64,000 nucleotides of DNA from Burkholderiaceae bacterium (lineage in GTDB: Bacteria > Pseudomonadota > Gammaproteobacteria > Burkholderiales > Burkholderiaceae_C). The DNA is taken from positions 26,506 through 90,505 of the forward strand of contig JAMLIT010000008.1 of assembly GCA_023954035.1 (NCBI GenBank), given 5' to 3'. Position numbers and translations under genes: made by a program. Positions 36,741 through 44,891 of the stretch are shown here, piece by piece. Every line of letters starts with the position of its first letter. Positions within the stretch are counted from its first letter, which is position 1. Below the pieces are notes generated by a model that ran no database searches, was not told where the DNA came from, and saw only the letters and a list, made by a program, of their open reading frames with translations.

Positions 36741-37613
36741 ATGGAATTTGAAACCCTGAAATACGAGAAGAACGAAGCCGGCTATGCCGTGGTCACGTTC
36801 AACCGCCCGGAGCGACTGAACGCCTTCAGCCGCAAACTCAACGAAGAGATGGATCTGGCGATCCACGACGTCCTCACCGACGACGCCGTCAAGGTGATGA
36901 TCATCACGGGTGGGCCGCGCGCCGACGGACGCCCCTGCTTCAGCGCCGGCGGTGACCTCAAGGACGACACCCAGGGCATTCCCCGCTGGGACTACCCCGA
37001 CCATGTCGGCCCGCTGCAGCGCAAAGAGGACAAACTGTTCAAGGCGAACACGGCGGCTGGCCGGCTCTGGTACAAGCGTCCACGGCTCATCTCGCCCAAG
37101 TACACGAACCTGCTCTGGTCGCCGAAGATCGTCATTGCGGCCGTTGACGGCATCGCCACCGCAGGGGGTCTCGAGATGGCGCTCGCCTGCGACATCATCA
37201 TCGCGTCCGAGACAGCGCAATTCACCGACTCCCACGTCAAGAACCTGAAGATCGCCATCGGCAAAGGCTCGGTGACCACCGGACTGGCCCGGCGCGTCGG
37301 CTACAACAAGGCCCTGGAGCTGTGCCTGCTGGGCGAATTCATCGACGGCAAGGAAGCGTACCGGATCGGCCTGGCCAACCGGGTTACCGCACCGGAGAAG
37401 CTGATGGAAGAGGCCCGCGCCATGGCCACCAAGATCGCCGGCATGCGCCAGGAGGCCGTTCAGGTGACCAAACTGGCATGCCGCACGGCCGAGGACTCGA
37501 ACCTCAATGACTCCTGGGCCAACGCCGACGAGTTGCTCGAGTGGATGACGTCCGACCCCAATTACCAAGGGCTGCAATCGGTCACATCGGAGTGGGCCAG
37601 CAAGAAGAAGTGA
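36741..37613 (+). CDS. Enoyl-CoA hydratase/isomerase family protein (copy 2)
   Basis: The same 290-residue sequence as copy 1, 2166 bp further on. The only coding-strand difference noticed is the third codon (ttt here, ttc in copy 1). The identity extends about 25 bp upstream (cttcaag-gagcaagac) and about 50 bp downstream with a few changes. The adjacent tctC copies have diverged far more, so this copy has either been duplicated recently or kept identical by gene conversion. Confidence 0.92.
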   Translation: MEFETLKYEKNEAGYAVVTFNRPERLNAFSRKLNEEMDLAIHDVLTDDAVKVMIITGGPRADGRPCFSAGGDLKDDTQGIPRWDYPDHVGPLQRKEDKLFKANTAAGRLWYKRPRLISPKYTNLLWSPKIVIAAVDGIATAGGLEMALACDIIIASETAQFTDSHVKNLKIAIGKGSVTTGLARRVGYNKALELCLLGEFIDGKEAYRIGLANRVTAPEKLMEEARAMATKIAGMRQEAVQVTKLACRTAEDSNLNDSWANADELLEWMTSDPNYQGLQSVTSEWASKKK

Positions 37614-37634
37614 TGCGCTTGCGCGTTCCCTGAA

Positions 37635-37671
37635 AAAAGGCCCGAACCGATCGCCGGATCGAACCTTTTTC
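37635..37671 (+). terminator. Degenerate copy of the terminator after enoyl-CoA hydratase copy 2
   Basis: It corresponds to 35473-35506, but the right arm has changed from TCGGGC to TCGAAC, so the outer stem no longer pairs. Only the inner cgatc/gatcg stem remains before five T residues. Read-through into tctC3 is likely. Confidence 0.5.
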
Positions 37672-37723
37672 CCCTGGTGCTCGATAGAGGCGTCCAAAGC
37701 AGCGACGCGAAGGAGATACAAGC

Positions 37724-38686
37724 ATGATCAAACGTTGGAGTTGGGTTGCTGCGGCGCTGCTGATGAGCCTCTCAGCGCTGGTGCAAGCGCAGGACTGGCC
37801 GACCAAGCCGATCCAGGTCATCGTGCCCTTCCCACCGGGATCGGTGGACGCAAAAGCACGCATCGTCACCGATCAAGTGTCCAAGATCCTTGGGCAGCCC
37901 CTGGTCATCCTGAACAAGCCCGGCGCTGGCATGCGCATTGGCACCGAGCAGCTCTTGCGCTCGCCGCCCGATGGCTACACCCTGGAAGTGGTGGTGCAGG
38001 CGGTGGCCTGGATGGGGCCCATGATTGATCCCGCCGTGACCTACCAGCCGCTAACCGACATGACGATGCTGGCGCTGGCCTACGAGAACCCGATGGTCCT
38101 CGTTGTCAGCCAGGAAAGCGGCATCAAGAGCGTCGATGAACTGCTGCGCGCTGCACGTGCCCAGCCGGGCAAACTCAACTGGGCGGGCCCTGCAGGCGCG
38201 TCAGGCTACCGGGTTTGGTTTGAGGTTTTCAAGGGCATGACGGGCCTGGACGTCACCTACGTTGCCTATCGCGGCTTGACGCCCGCGCTTACCGATGTGG
38301 CGGGCGGCTTCGGGCAAGTCGCCTTTGCGGACTACTCGTCCCTGCCGCTCATTCTCGATGGCAAGCTGCGCCCTCTGGCCGTTACCGGGCCGATGCGGTC
38401 TGCGCAGCTGCCCAATGTCCCCACACTGAAAGAGGCGGGCATTGGATTCGAGGCCATGCAATGGCTCGGGTTTGCTGCCCCTGCAGGGCTGCCGCCAGCG
38501 GTCGCGTCGCGGCTCTCTGAAGCCTTTGCCAAGGCACTTCAAAATCCGGCGACGCGAGCAGCCATCGAGTCCGATGGCGCGCAAGTCATCCTCGACTCGA
38601 GCCCGAGTGCCATGCGCGCTCGCATCACGAGTGAAATGGCTCAGTTCCGCCAGAACGTGAAGCCTGGTGCGATCAAGATCGACTAG
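37724..38686 (+). CDS. Bug/TctC family periplasmic solute-binding protein (3)
   Basis: 320 residues, the same length as copies 1 and 2 and with the same signal peptide and mature start (VQAQDWPTKPIQVIVPFPPG). The ligand loops differ: PAGASGYRVWFEVFK replaces PTGGSIFRIAFETLK, and YRGLTPALTDVAGG replaces YRGLALALKDVMGG. It may therefore bind a different carboxylate. gaaggag precedes ATG 37724. Confidence 0.92.
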   Translation: MIKRWSWVAAALLMSLSALVQAQDWPTKPIQVIVPFPPGSVDAKARIVTDQVSKILGQPLVILNKPGAGMRIGTEQLLRSPPDGYTLEVVVQAVAWMGPMIDPAVTYQPLTDMTMLALAYENPMVLVVSQESGIKSVDELLRAARAQPGKLNWAGPAGASGYRVWFEVFKGMTGLDVTYVAYRGLTPALTDVAGGFGQVAFADYSSLPLILDGKLRPLAVTGPMRSAQLPNVPTLKEAGIGFEAMQWLGFAAPAGLPPAVASRLSEAFAKALQNPATRAAIESDGAQVILDSSPSAMRARITSEMAQFRQNVKPGAIKID

Positions 38687-38873
38687 TGCCGTGGGTGGGA
38701 AGTGCGTTCGATGCTGCCCTATTCGCCTGCGCATGGCCTGGTGGGAAGGAGCGCCAAAAGCATTTGCACCTGGTGTGTGCGGCGCATCCAAGTTCAATGA
38801 CTAACACATGGAGCGCCAACTCGATGAGCGATCGACGAACTAGCTGCGGTATCCGAAATTATCAAGGTGCAAC

Positions 38874-39650
38874 ATGGGCGTGATGGGCCTTTTCCGGCTG
38901 GATGGCAAAGTGGCGCTCGTGACCGGTGGTTCACGCGGACTGGGTCTGCAGCTTGCCGCGGGTCTGGGCGAGGCGGGCTGCAGGCTCGCCATCGCCGCCC
39001 GCAAGGCCGACGAGCTTGCGGCCGCCGAGGCGCTGCTGCGCGCTCGTGGCATCGAAGCCGCGGGGTTCGTCTGCGACCTGCGACGTCCCGCAGGCATTCC
39101 AGCGCTGGTCGAATCGGTGGTGCAGCGCATGGGCCCCATCGACGTGCTCGTCAACAACGCAGGAACCATTTGGTCGGCGCCTGCAGAGGATCACCCGGAC
39201 GAGGGCTGGCACAAGGTGATGCAGCTCAACGTGGACGCGCCTTTCTTCCTGTCGCGCGAGGTGGCGCGGCGCTGCATGATCCCGCGCGGTCAGGGAAAGA
39301 TCGTCAACATCGGCTCGGTGGCGGGACTCAAGGGCACGCAGGCCGGTGTGCACACCGTGGCCTACAACACGTCCAAGGCCGCGTTGTTGAACCTGACCCG
39401 TACGCTGGCCTGCGAGTGGGGGCCCTATGGCATCCACGTCAACGCCCTGTGTCCAGGCTTGTTTCCCACGCAGGAGGAAGGGCGCAGCGTGCTGGGCCAC
39501 GTGCGAGAACCGGTCCGGGCGCGCACTCCGCTTCAGCGCCTGGGCGGAGAGGAGGACCTCAAAGGTTCCATCGTCTTTCTCGCCAGCGAGGCGTCCAGCC
39601 ACATCACCGGGCAAGTTTTGGTGGTGGACGGCGGAGAGTCGGTGCGCTGA
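38874..39650 (+). CDS. SDR family oxidoreductase
   Basis: A 258-residue classical short-chain dehydrogenase. Cofactor motif TGGSRGLG (about 18-25), NNAG (about 94-97), catalytic Ser in GSVAGLKG, the YxxxK pair in YNTSK, and the closing ITGQVLVVDGG. ATG 38874 has aaggtg 4 bp upstream; ATG 38883 is an alternative. It is last in the plus-strand row after the tctC/ech array and probably oxidises a 3-hydroxyacyl-CoA or a ring alcohol in the same pathway; that is inferred from context. Confidence 0.9.
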   Translation: MGVMGLFRLDGKVALVTGGSRGLGLQLAAGLGEAGCRLAIAARKADELAAAEALLRARGIEAAGFVCDLRRPAGIPALVESVVQRMGPIDVLVNNAGTIWSAPAEDHPDEGWHKVMQLNVDAPFFLSREVARRCMIPRGQGKIVNIGSVAGLKGTQAGVHTVAYNTSKAALLNLTRTLACEWGPYGIHVNALCPGLFPTQEEGRSVLGHVREPVRARTPLQRLGGEEDLKGSIVFLASEASSHITGQVLVVDGGESVR

Positions 39651-39729
39651 GCCTGCGCGCGGGCGCTGCATGCACCCAGAGGCACTTCGGAATAGGAGCT
39701 TGGGACGCTCCTTGTGGCGAGAACGGGCA

Positions 39730-40689
39730 CTAACTGTGGGCGATGCGGTTCAGTCGTGCAAGCACCCAACCCGATTCCTCGACGATGCGGCGCACGACGT
39801 CACCGGCGCTCGGCACGTCGTCGAGCAGGCCGATACATTGTCCGGTCGAGAGCACGCCACGGTCCATACGTCCTTCCAGGATGGTCTCGAGATAGGCTTC
39901 TGCGCCGACGATGTGGCGCAGCTGCTCAAAGCTGGCGCCCTCGCGCTCGAGCGCGAGCACGGCCTCAGCCTGAGGCGTACGCAGAACCCGGCGAGCCTTG
40001 CGCAGGGTGCGCTCGATCATTACCGTGTCGTGCTGGTTCGCCTGTAGCAACGCTTGTTTCATGTCGGGATGCAGCACGGACTCGCGCGTGAGCACAAAGC
40101 GGGTGCCGATCTGTACGCCTTCCGCGCCCCAGGCGAGCGCGGCCACCATGCTGCGCCCATCGCTGATGCCACCGGCCGCGATGACCGGAATCTCCAGTTC
40201 GACCGACGCCTTGCGCACCAGGACTGAAAGGGCCACATCGTCCATCCCCGGGTGGCCGCCGGCCTCGAAGCCGACCAGTACCACACCGTCGGCACCGAGC
40301 TGCTGCGCCTTGAGTGCGAAGTGCACGGCCGGCGCGACGTGAACCCACTTCATGCCGTGGCGTTGGATGCGATCGACAAAAGCTTCCGGGTTGTGGCCCG
40401 AAGTGAAGACGATGCCGACACCAAGATCACAAATGCAATCGACGAAATCGCTCATGGAGCGCCTCGATCCGATGGATATGTTGACGCCAACCGGCTGCTC
40501 GGTCAGCAGGCGCGCACGCGCAATCTCCGCCTCCAGTTCCGCGCGCGTCTCGAAGCAGCCCGCAGTGACAAGGCCCAGCCCCCCGGCCTCCGACACCGCC
40601 GCCGCCAGTTCTGCGCGCCCCAGCCCCTGGAGGCCGCCCTGGATGATGGGGTAGCGCACGCCCAGCAGTTCGGTGATGCGTGTCTTCAC
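39730..40689 (-). CDS. Nitronate monooxygenase / 2-nitropropane dioxygenase-like FMN protein
   Basis: A 319-residue TIM-barrel flavoprotein of the NMO/NPD family. Characteristic segments are RYPIIQGGLQGLGRAELAAA, EQPVGVNISIG, VGFEAGGHPGMDD, VIAAGGISDGRSMVAALAWG and VQIGTRFVLTRES. Many family members oxidise nitronates; others are enoyl-reductase-like (FabK-type). Starts at GTG 40689. Last gene of the minus-strand thiolase - ligase - small protein - NMO row, convergent with the SDR gene. Confidence 0.88.
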   Translation of the reverse strand: MKTRITELLGVRYPIIQGGLQGLGRAELAAAVSEAGGLGLVTAGCFETRAELEAEIARARLLTEQPVGVNISIGSRRSMSDFVDCICDLGVGIVFTSGHNPEAFVDRIQRHGMKWVHVAPAVHFALKAQQLGADGVVLVGFEAGGHPGMDDVALSVLVRKASVELEIPVIAAGGISDGRSMVAALAWGAEGVQIGTRFVLTRESVLHPDMKQALLQANQHDTVMIERTLRKARRVLRTPQAEAVLALEREGASFEQLRHIVGAEAYLETILEGRMDRGVLSTGQCIGLLDDVPSAGDVVRRIVEESGWVLARLNRIAHS

Positions 40690-40735
40690 GGCGTGCAGCG
40701 ATCAGGCCGCGGATGGGCTGGTGCGGCTGTGGTGT

Positions 40736-40921
40736 TCAGGCATCAACGCTGTCGCGGTCGCCGAGTTCCTTCAGAAGCCGACGCAGGGACCGGTCGATCA
40801 TGTCCAGTTCGCGGCCCACGAGATCGCTGCAATTGGGGTATCCGATTGCAGCGACTTGCGTCTGCAGCGCGCGCAGGCTCGAAAGCAGAGCGTCGGCATC
40901 GAGTGGCGCAGCGGCGTTCAT
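40736..40921 (-). CDS. Small protein translationally coupled to the PaaK-like ligase
   Basis: A 61-residue protein (MNAAAPLDADALLSSLRALQ at the start, DMIDRSLRRLLKELGDRD near the end), mostly alpha-helical with one Cys. No family is recognised. Its start codon overlaps the stop of the ligase gene (ATGA, 40918-40921). This overlap and its own composition support it as a real gene. It may be a small subunit or regulator of the ligase. Confidence 0.6.
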   Translation of the reverse strand: MNAAAPLDADALLSSLRALQTQVAAIGYPNCSDLVGRELDMIDRSLRRLLKELGDRDSVDA

Positions 40922-42282
40922 AGCTGTTGCCTGCGTTGGTCTTTCCATCGTTTTTCCTTGTAGGCAAAGCGCTCGATCTCACCGGGACGCGCCTCGCTGA
41001 TTTCCATGCCCACGCCCGTGTTCTCTTTGATTTTCGAGCGCAGCTCCCCGAGCACGTGCGCACGGTGCGCGGCGTCGGGGGGGGTGCCGGCCTTGAACTC
41101 CACCAGGACCCGCGCGACTTCGCGGCCGTTTTCTGCCACTCCGAGGCGTCCGTTGTATTCGTCCACCTCGGGATGCGCCAGAACGATGGCGTCGATGGCT
41201 TCCGGCCACAGGTTCATGCCGCGGATCTTGAGCATGGTGTCGTAGCGCGAGACGGTTCCTGCCTCGATGCCGTCGAAGGGTCGGCCGCAGGCACATTGCC
41301 GGTGCGATTTGAAGACCACCTTGTCGTCGGTGCGAAAGCGCAGGATGGGCATGGCCTCCCGGCCGAAGGCGGTAAGAATGACCTCACCTTCCTCATCCTC
41401 GCGCGCAGGTTCGCCAGTTTCGGGGTTCAGCACCTCTGCGTAGACCTTGTGCTCGGGAAAATGCATCATCCCGCGCCGGCCATCGGGCAGGAAGGTGCCA
41501 TGCTCACAGGTGCTCGCGATGCCGCCGCCACACTGCGTCGACGCGTAGGTGTCGATCAATTTCGCGCCCCAGAACGCCTCCATCTCCTGCGCCCAGGGCA
41601 CGTCGAAGCCAAAGCTGCCGAGCTTGATCGCCTTGAGCGCCGGAAAGGCGCGCCGCGGATCGATGCCCTGTTCGCGGCAGATCGTCGTCAAGCGCCGCAG
41701 ATACACCGGACCGGTGGAGAAAAAGTGCGGCGGGAAGCGCTGCATCATCTCGAGCCGCGCCTCGCCCTCCATATTGCCCACCGCGAAGGTACGCAGGCCA
41801 TAGTGCTGGAAGGCGGAGAGAAGCGTCACCGGGCCGGCGGTCACTCCAATCGGCACCATGTGGTAGGCCGTGTCGCCCGGCATCACGCCCGCCCAGTGCA
41901 GCGAAGCGGCCCAGCTCGTCAGCGATTCGGCGACGTCGGCAGCTGTATAGGCATGCACCTCTTGGCCCTTGCCCGAGGTGCCGCTGGTAAGAAAGCAGTA
42001 CTCGACCAAGGCGTCGGGCACTGCGACCACCGAGCCGAAGGGCGGACGCTCGCGCTGGTCCGCGAGGACGTCGAGCTTGTCCACCGTCGGCACGCGGCGG
42101 CGGAAGTCCTCCGGCGTGCGGATGTCGTCCGGCGTCACGCCGGCGCGCTGCATGCGTGCGCGGTAGAACGCGCTGGAAGCGTAGGTGCGCTCAAGCGTGG
42201 CGCGCAATCGGCGCCAACGCAGTGCGTCCAGCTCGGCACGCGGCATCCTTTCGATGATCGGATTGAAGAGGCGTCGTTGCAC
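40918..42282 (-). CDS. PaaK-like phenylacetate-CoA ligase family protein
   Basis: A 454-residue AMP-forming acyl-CoA ligase. Visible: the P-loop-like FLTSGTSGKGQEVHAYT, IGVTAGPVTLLSAFQHYG, DTYASTQCGGGIAS, TDDKVVFKSHRQCACGRPF, and C-terminal DTMLKIRGMNLWPEAID, the typical PaaK end-domain hinge. It activates an aromatic or similar acid to its CoA thioester with ATP. Starts at GTG 42282, with aaggac 6 bp upstream. Lies 39 bp downstream of the thiolase gene. Probably acts on the acid imported by the Tct system; the exact acid is unknown. Confidence 0.9.
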   Translation of the reverse strand: MQRRLFNPIIERMPRAELDALRWRRLRATLERTYASSAFYRARMQRAGVTPDDIRTPEDFRRRVPTVDKLDVLADQRERPPFGSVVAVPDALVEYCFLTSGTSGKGQEVHAYTAADVAESLTSWAASLHWAGVMPGDTAYHMVPIGVTAGPVTLLSAFQHYGLRTFAVGNMEGEARLEMMQRFPPHFFSTGPVYLRRLTTICREQGIDPRRAFPALKAIKLGSFGFDVPWAQEMEAFWGAKLIDTYASTQCGGGIASTCEHGTFLPDGRRGMMHFPEHKVYAEVLNPETGEPAREDEEGEVILTAFGREAMPILRFRTDDKVVFKSHRQCACGRPFDGIEAGTVSRYDTMLKIRGMNLWPEAIDAIVLAHPEVDEYNGRLGVAENGREVARVLVEFKAGTPPDAAHRAHVLGELRSKIKENTGVGMEISEARPGEIERFAYKEKRWKDQRRQQL

Positions 42283-42321
42283 TTGATGTCCTTTGGGTTG
42301 TGGCCGCTGCTGGCGTCCCGT

Positions 42322-43563
42322 TCAAGCCTTGCCGAGGATGGTCGTCGCCGAGACGGCTTCTTCTCCGTCGTAGCTGCCTCCGCCGTTGCTGGCCGCAGCA
42401 ATGCGCGCACCTGCCACCTGCCGCTCGCCCGCTTCTCCGCGCAGCTGCGTGACCAACTCGTGGATCATGATGGCGCCCGTGGCGGCAACGGGATGCCCCT
42501 TGGCGAGCAGGCCGCCCGAGGGATTGACCGGCACGCGCCCGCCGAGCCTGGTCGCGCCGCTCTCCGCGAGCAGACCGCCTTCGCCCGCCGGGCAAAGCCC
42601 GAGCGCCTCGGTGTGCTTGATCTCGCCAAAGGCGGTCGCGTCGTGCACCTCGGCCAACGAGACGTCATCGGGCCCAAGCCCGGCCAGCTCGTAGGCTTTG
42701 AGCGCAGCCAGGCGCGCCACCTTTTTTTCGCTGTCGGTGGGCTCGTGGATGACACCGGACGCGAGCGCCGTCGCAAGCACCTGCACCGCTCGCTTGCGGT
42801 TGAAGCGTGCAAGCGCTTCCTTGGAGCAGACGACGATGGCCGCTGCTCCATCGCTGATCGGAGCGCACATGGCGCGCGTCAGTGGCCAAGCGACGAGGCG
42901 GTCGGCGAGCACCTCTTCGATGGTGCGCGGCGTCTTGTAGTGCGACAGCGGGTTCATCGACGCATGCCAATGGTTTTTTGCCGCGACCGCTGCCAGTTGG
43001 CGCTGCGTCAGTCCGTATTTCATCATGTGGTAACGCGCGCCAGCGGCGTACGCATCCATGAAGATGCTGCGCTCGCCGGTGTCGGTCATGGCTTCAGGGG
43101 GCAAAGGCATATCGGCCACCAGGGCGATGCTTTTTCTGACGTGTTCTTCTCCAATTTCGCGGTCCATCGCGCCCTTGAAGGCCTCGAACATCAGCTCGCG
43201 CTTTTCAGGGTAGTTCATCTTCTCGGTGCCGACGACCAAGGCCACGTCGGCCATGCCGGCGCGGATGTACGCGACTGCCTGGTTCAGTCCGGTTGTCGAA
43301 CTGACGCAGGCGTTGTCGGTATTGATGATGGGCAATCCCTCGAAACCGTAAGCCCGCAGCGCGCATTGGCCGCGAATGCCGTACTGGCCTTCCATCACGC
43401 CCTGGCGGGTATTGGAGAACCAGGCGACCTCGATCGCCTCCTTGGTGCAGCCGGCATCGGCGAGCGCTGCGTCGATGGCGATTTTCGACAACTGCTTGAC
43501 CGACTTGTCCAGATGGCGGCCCAGCGAAGTCATTCCAACGCCGACGATGTATGCAGAATTCAT
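42322..43563 (-). CDS. Thiolase family protein (SCP-x / acetyl-CoA acetyltransferase-like)
   Basis: A 413-residue thiolase-fold protein. The N-terminal nucleophile Cys lies in NTDNACVSSTTGLNQA, the conserved His in EVHDATAFGEIKHTEALG, and VNPSGGLLAKGHPVAATG carries the GHP motif. The terminal CxG motif is replaced by the NGGG of ASNGGGSYDGEE, as in SCP-x-like thiolases. It should cleave a 3-ketoacyl-CoA at the end of the pathway. Starts at ATG 43563 with aagga upstream. First structural gene of the minus-strand row, 195 bp downstream of the LysR gene. Confidence 0.9.
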   Translation of the reverse strand: MNSAYIVGVGMTSLGRHLDKSVKQLSKIAIDAALADAGCTKEAIEVAWFSNTRQGVMEGQYGIRGQCALRAYGFEGLPIINTDNACVSSTTGLNQAVAYIRAGMADVALVVGTEKMNYPEKRELMFEAFKGAMDREIGEEHVRKSIALVADMPLPPEAMTDTGERSIFMDAYAAGARYHMMKYGLTQRQLAAVAAKNHWHASMNPLSHYKTPRTIEEVLADRLVAWPLTRAMCAPISDGAAAIVVCSKEALARFNRKRAVQVLATALASGVIHEPTDSEKKVARLAALKAYELAGLGPDDVSLAEVHDATAFGEIKHTEALGLCPAGEGGLLAESGATRLGGRVPVNPSGGLLAKGHPVAATGAIMIHELVTQLRGEAGERQVAGARIAAASNGGGSYDGEEAVSATTILGKA

Positions 43564-43758
43564 GGAGCGATCCTTGTGAGAAAAACGCAGCGTCTATGAG
43601 ATGACTGGCCTGCGACTGCACCGCTCTGTGGCCCGAGCCTGCGCGTCATGCCCAAGAAGGTCTGTCGCGCTGCGGGGGATGACCAAACGGTGGTCAAAAG
43701 ATACCGCCAGGGGCGGCGGCGCCATAGACAGGCACCGCGAACGCGCGATTACCGGCGG

Positions 43759-44724
43759 TTAGCGCCTGGGCTTGGCGGCCGAAGCCCGTGGCTCGAGCCG
43801 GGGACGGACATGCACGGCCGCCTCTTCGCGACAACGCTCGGCGAGTTCGCCGGCCAGCGCGTTTTGCGGAAAGTCTGCGCGGTGGATCAGTGCGACCGCG
43901 ATTTCGGGAAGCGGCGCACCATCGAAAAGTATGGACGCGCCGGCCACGCGCTGGTCCTCGAGCTTGGTTGCAAGCGAGAGTCCGACCAGATCCGTGCTGG
44001 CGATCAGGTCCCAGTACAGCGAGGAGGAGTCGCACTGGATGGGGCGGCTGAAGGCGGGCAGATGTCTGCTGATGGCAAGGCGTTCGACCATGCCGTCCAG
44101 CACGCCACCGCGGCGCGGGGTGATCCAGTGGCAGCTGGCCAATTCCGCCAGGCTTTGCGCAGGTGCGCGCGGGTGACCAGAGCGACCGACGACGACGACA
44201 CGGGTGTGAAAGAGCGGCCGTGTTCGCAAGTCGATGAGCGCATCGCGTTGTGCCACCGGGATGATCGCGAAGTCGACCACGCCCTGGCGCACTTCGGCGA
44301 TGAGCTTGGCTTGCACGCCCTCGAAGATCTGGACATGCAAGTTGGGTTCACGTTGGTGAAGCGAGGCGACCGCGCGCGCCACGAACTCCAGTGGCGTTGC
44401 CATGGAGACGCCGATCGAAACGGAATGCAGCGCGCCGCCCCGCAGCAACTCCAGGTCTTCCGCAGTGCGCCGCATCTCCGACTCGATCGCGCGCGCGCGC
44501 GCCACCACGCGCTGGCCTGCGTTGGTCAGGGTCACGCCGTGGCTGCTGCGCACCAACAGCGACAGCGCAGTCTGCTCCTCGAGCTGGCGCAGACTCTTGG
44601 TCAGCGAAGGTTGGGTCAGGCCGAGCTTGCGCGCCGCTGCGCGCAGACTCCCCGTCTCGACGACCGCAAGCAGATCGCGAAGATGGTGCAATCGGAGGGT
44701 GGACCAGGGATCGACGCTAGTCAT
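43759..44724 (-). CDS. LysR family transcriptional regulator
   Basis: A 321-residue regulator with an N-terminal winged helix (LRDLLAVVETGSLRAAARKL, then GLTQPSLTKSLRQLEEQ), a linker helix and a two-lobe effector domain (VSIGVSMATPLEFVARAV). It is upstream of, and on the same strand as, the thiolase-ligase row, and likely controls it and perhaps the tctC/tctBA units; the inducer should be a pathway intermediate. The intergenic stretch 43564-43758 is the expected promoter region. Confidence 0.92.
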   Translation of the reverse strand: MTSVDPWSTLRLHHLRDLLAVVETGSLRAAARKLGLTQPSLTKSLRQLEEQTALSLLVRSSHGVTLTNAGQRVVARARAIESEMRRTAEDLELLRGGALHSVSIGVSMATPLEFVARAVASLHQREPNLHVQIFEGVQAKLIAEVRQGVVDFAIIPVAQRDALIDLRTRPLFHTRVVVVGRSGHPRAPAQSLAELASCHWITPRRGGVLDGMVERLAISRHLPAFSRPIQCDSSSLYWDLIASTDLVGLSLATKLEDQRVAGASILFDGAPLPEIAVALIHRADFPQNALAGELAERCREEAAVHVRPRLEPRASAAKPRR

Positions 44725-44891
44725 GGACGAGGGGTCAGTGAATGGGGCTCGCGCGGTGGCCGGAGCTTACAGTCTCCCACTCTTTCGAGGGCAGCGGATC
44801 GGAAGCGGCGCGGTCGGGCTTTTCTGACCGATGCCGCCAGCGTGTTTGGAGATGGTGGAACTCCCGTCCAGCGGCATGGGCCATGGGCGGG

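Noticed and set aside
34575-37613. Insertion sequence or composite transposon flanked by the two identical hydratase genes
   Set aside because: No transposase, terminal inverted repeats or target-site duplications were found; duplication with gene conversion explains the pattern.
40927-43599. 890-codon plus-strand frame across the ligase and thiolase genes
   Set aside because: It is an antisense shadow of two genes with clear motifs and ribosome-binding sites on the minus strand.
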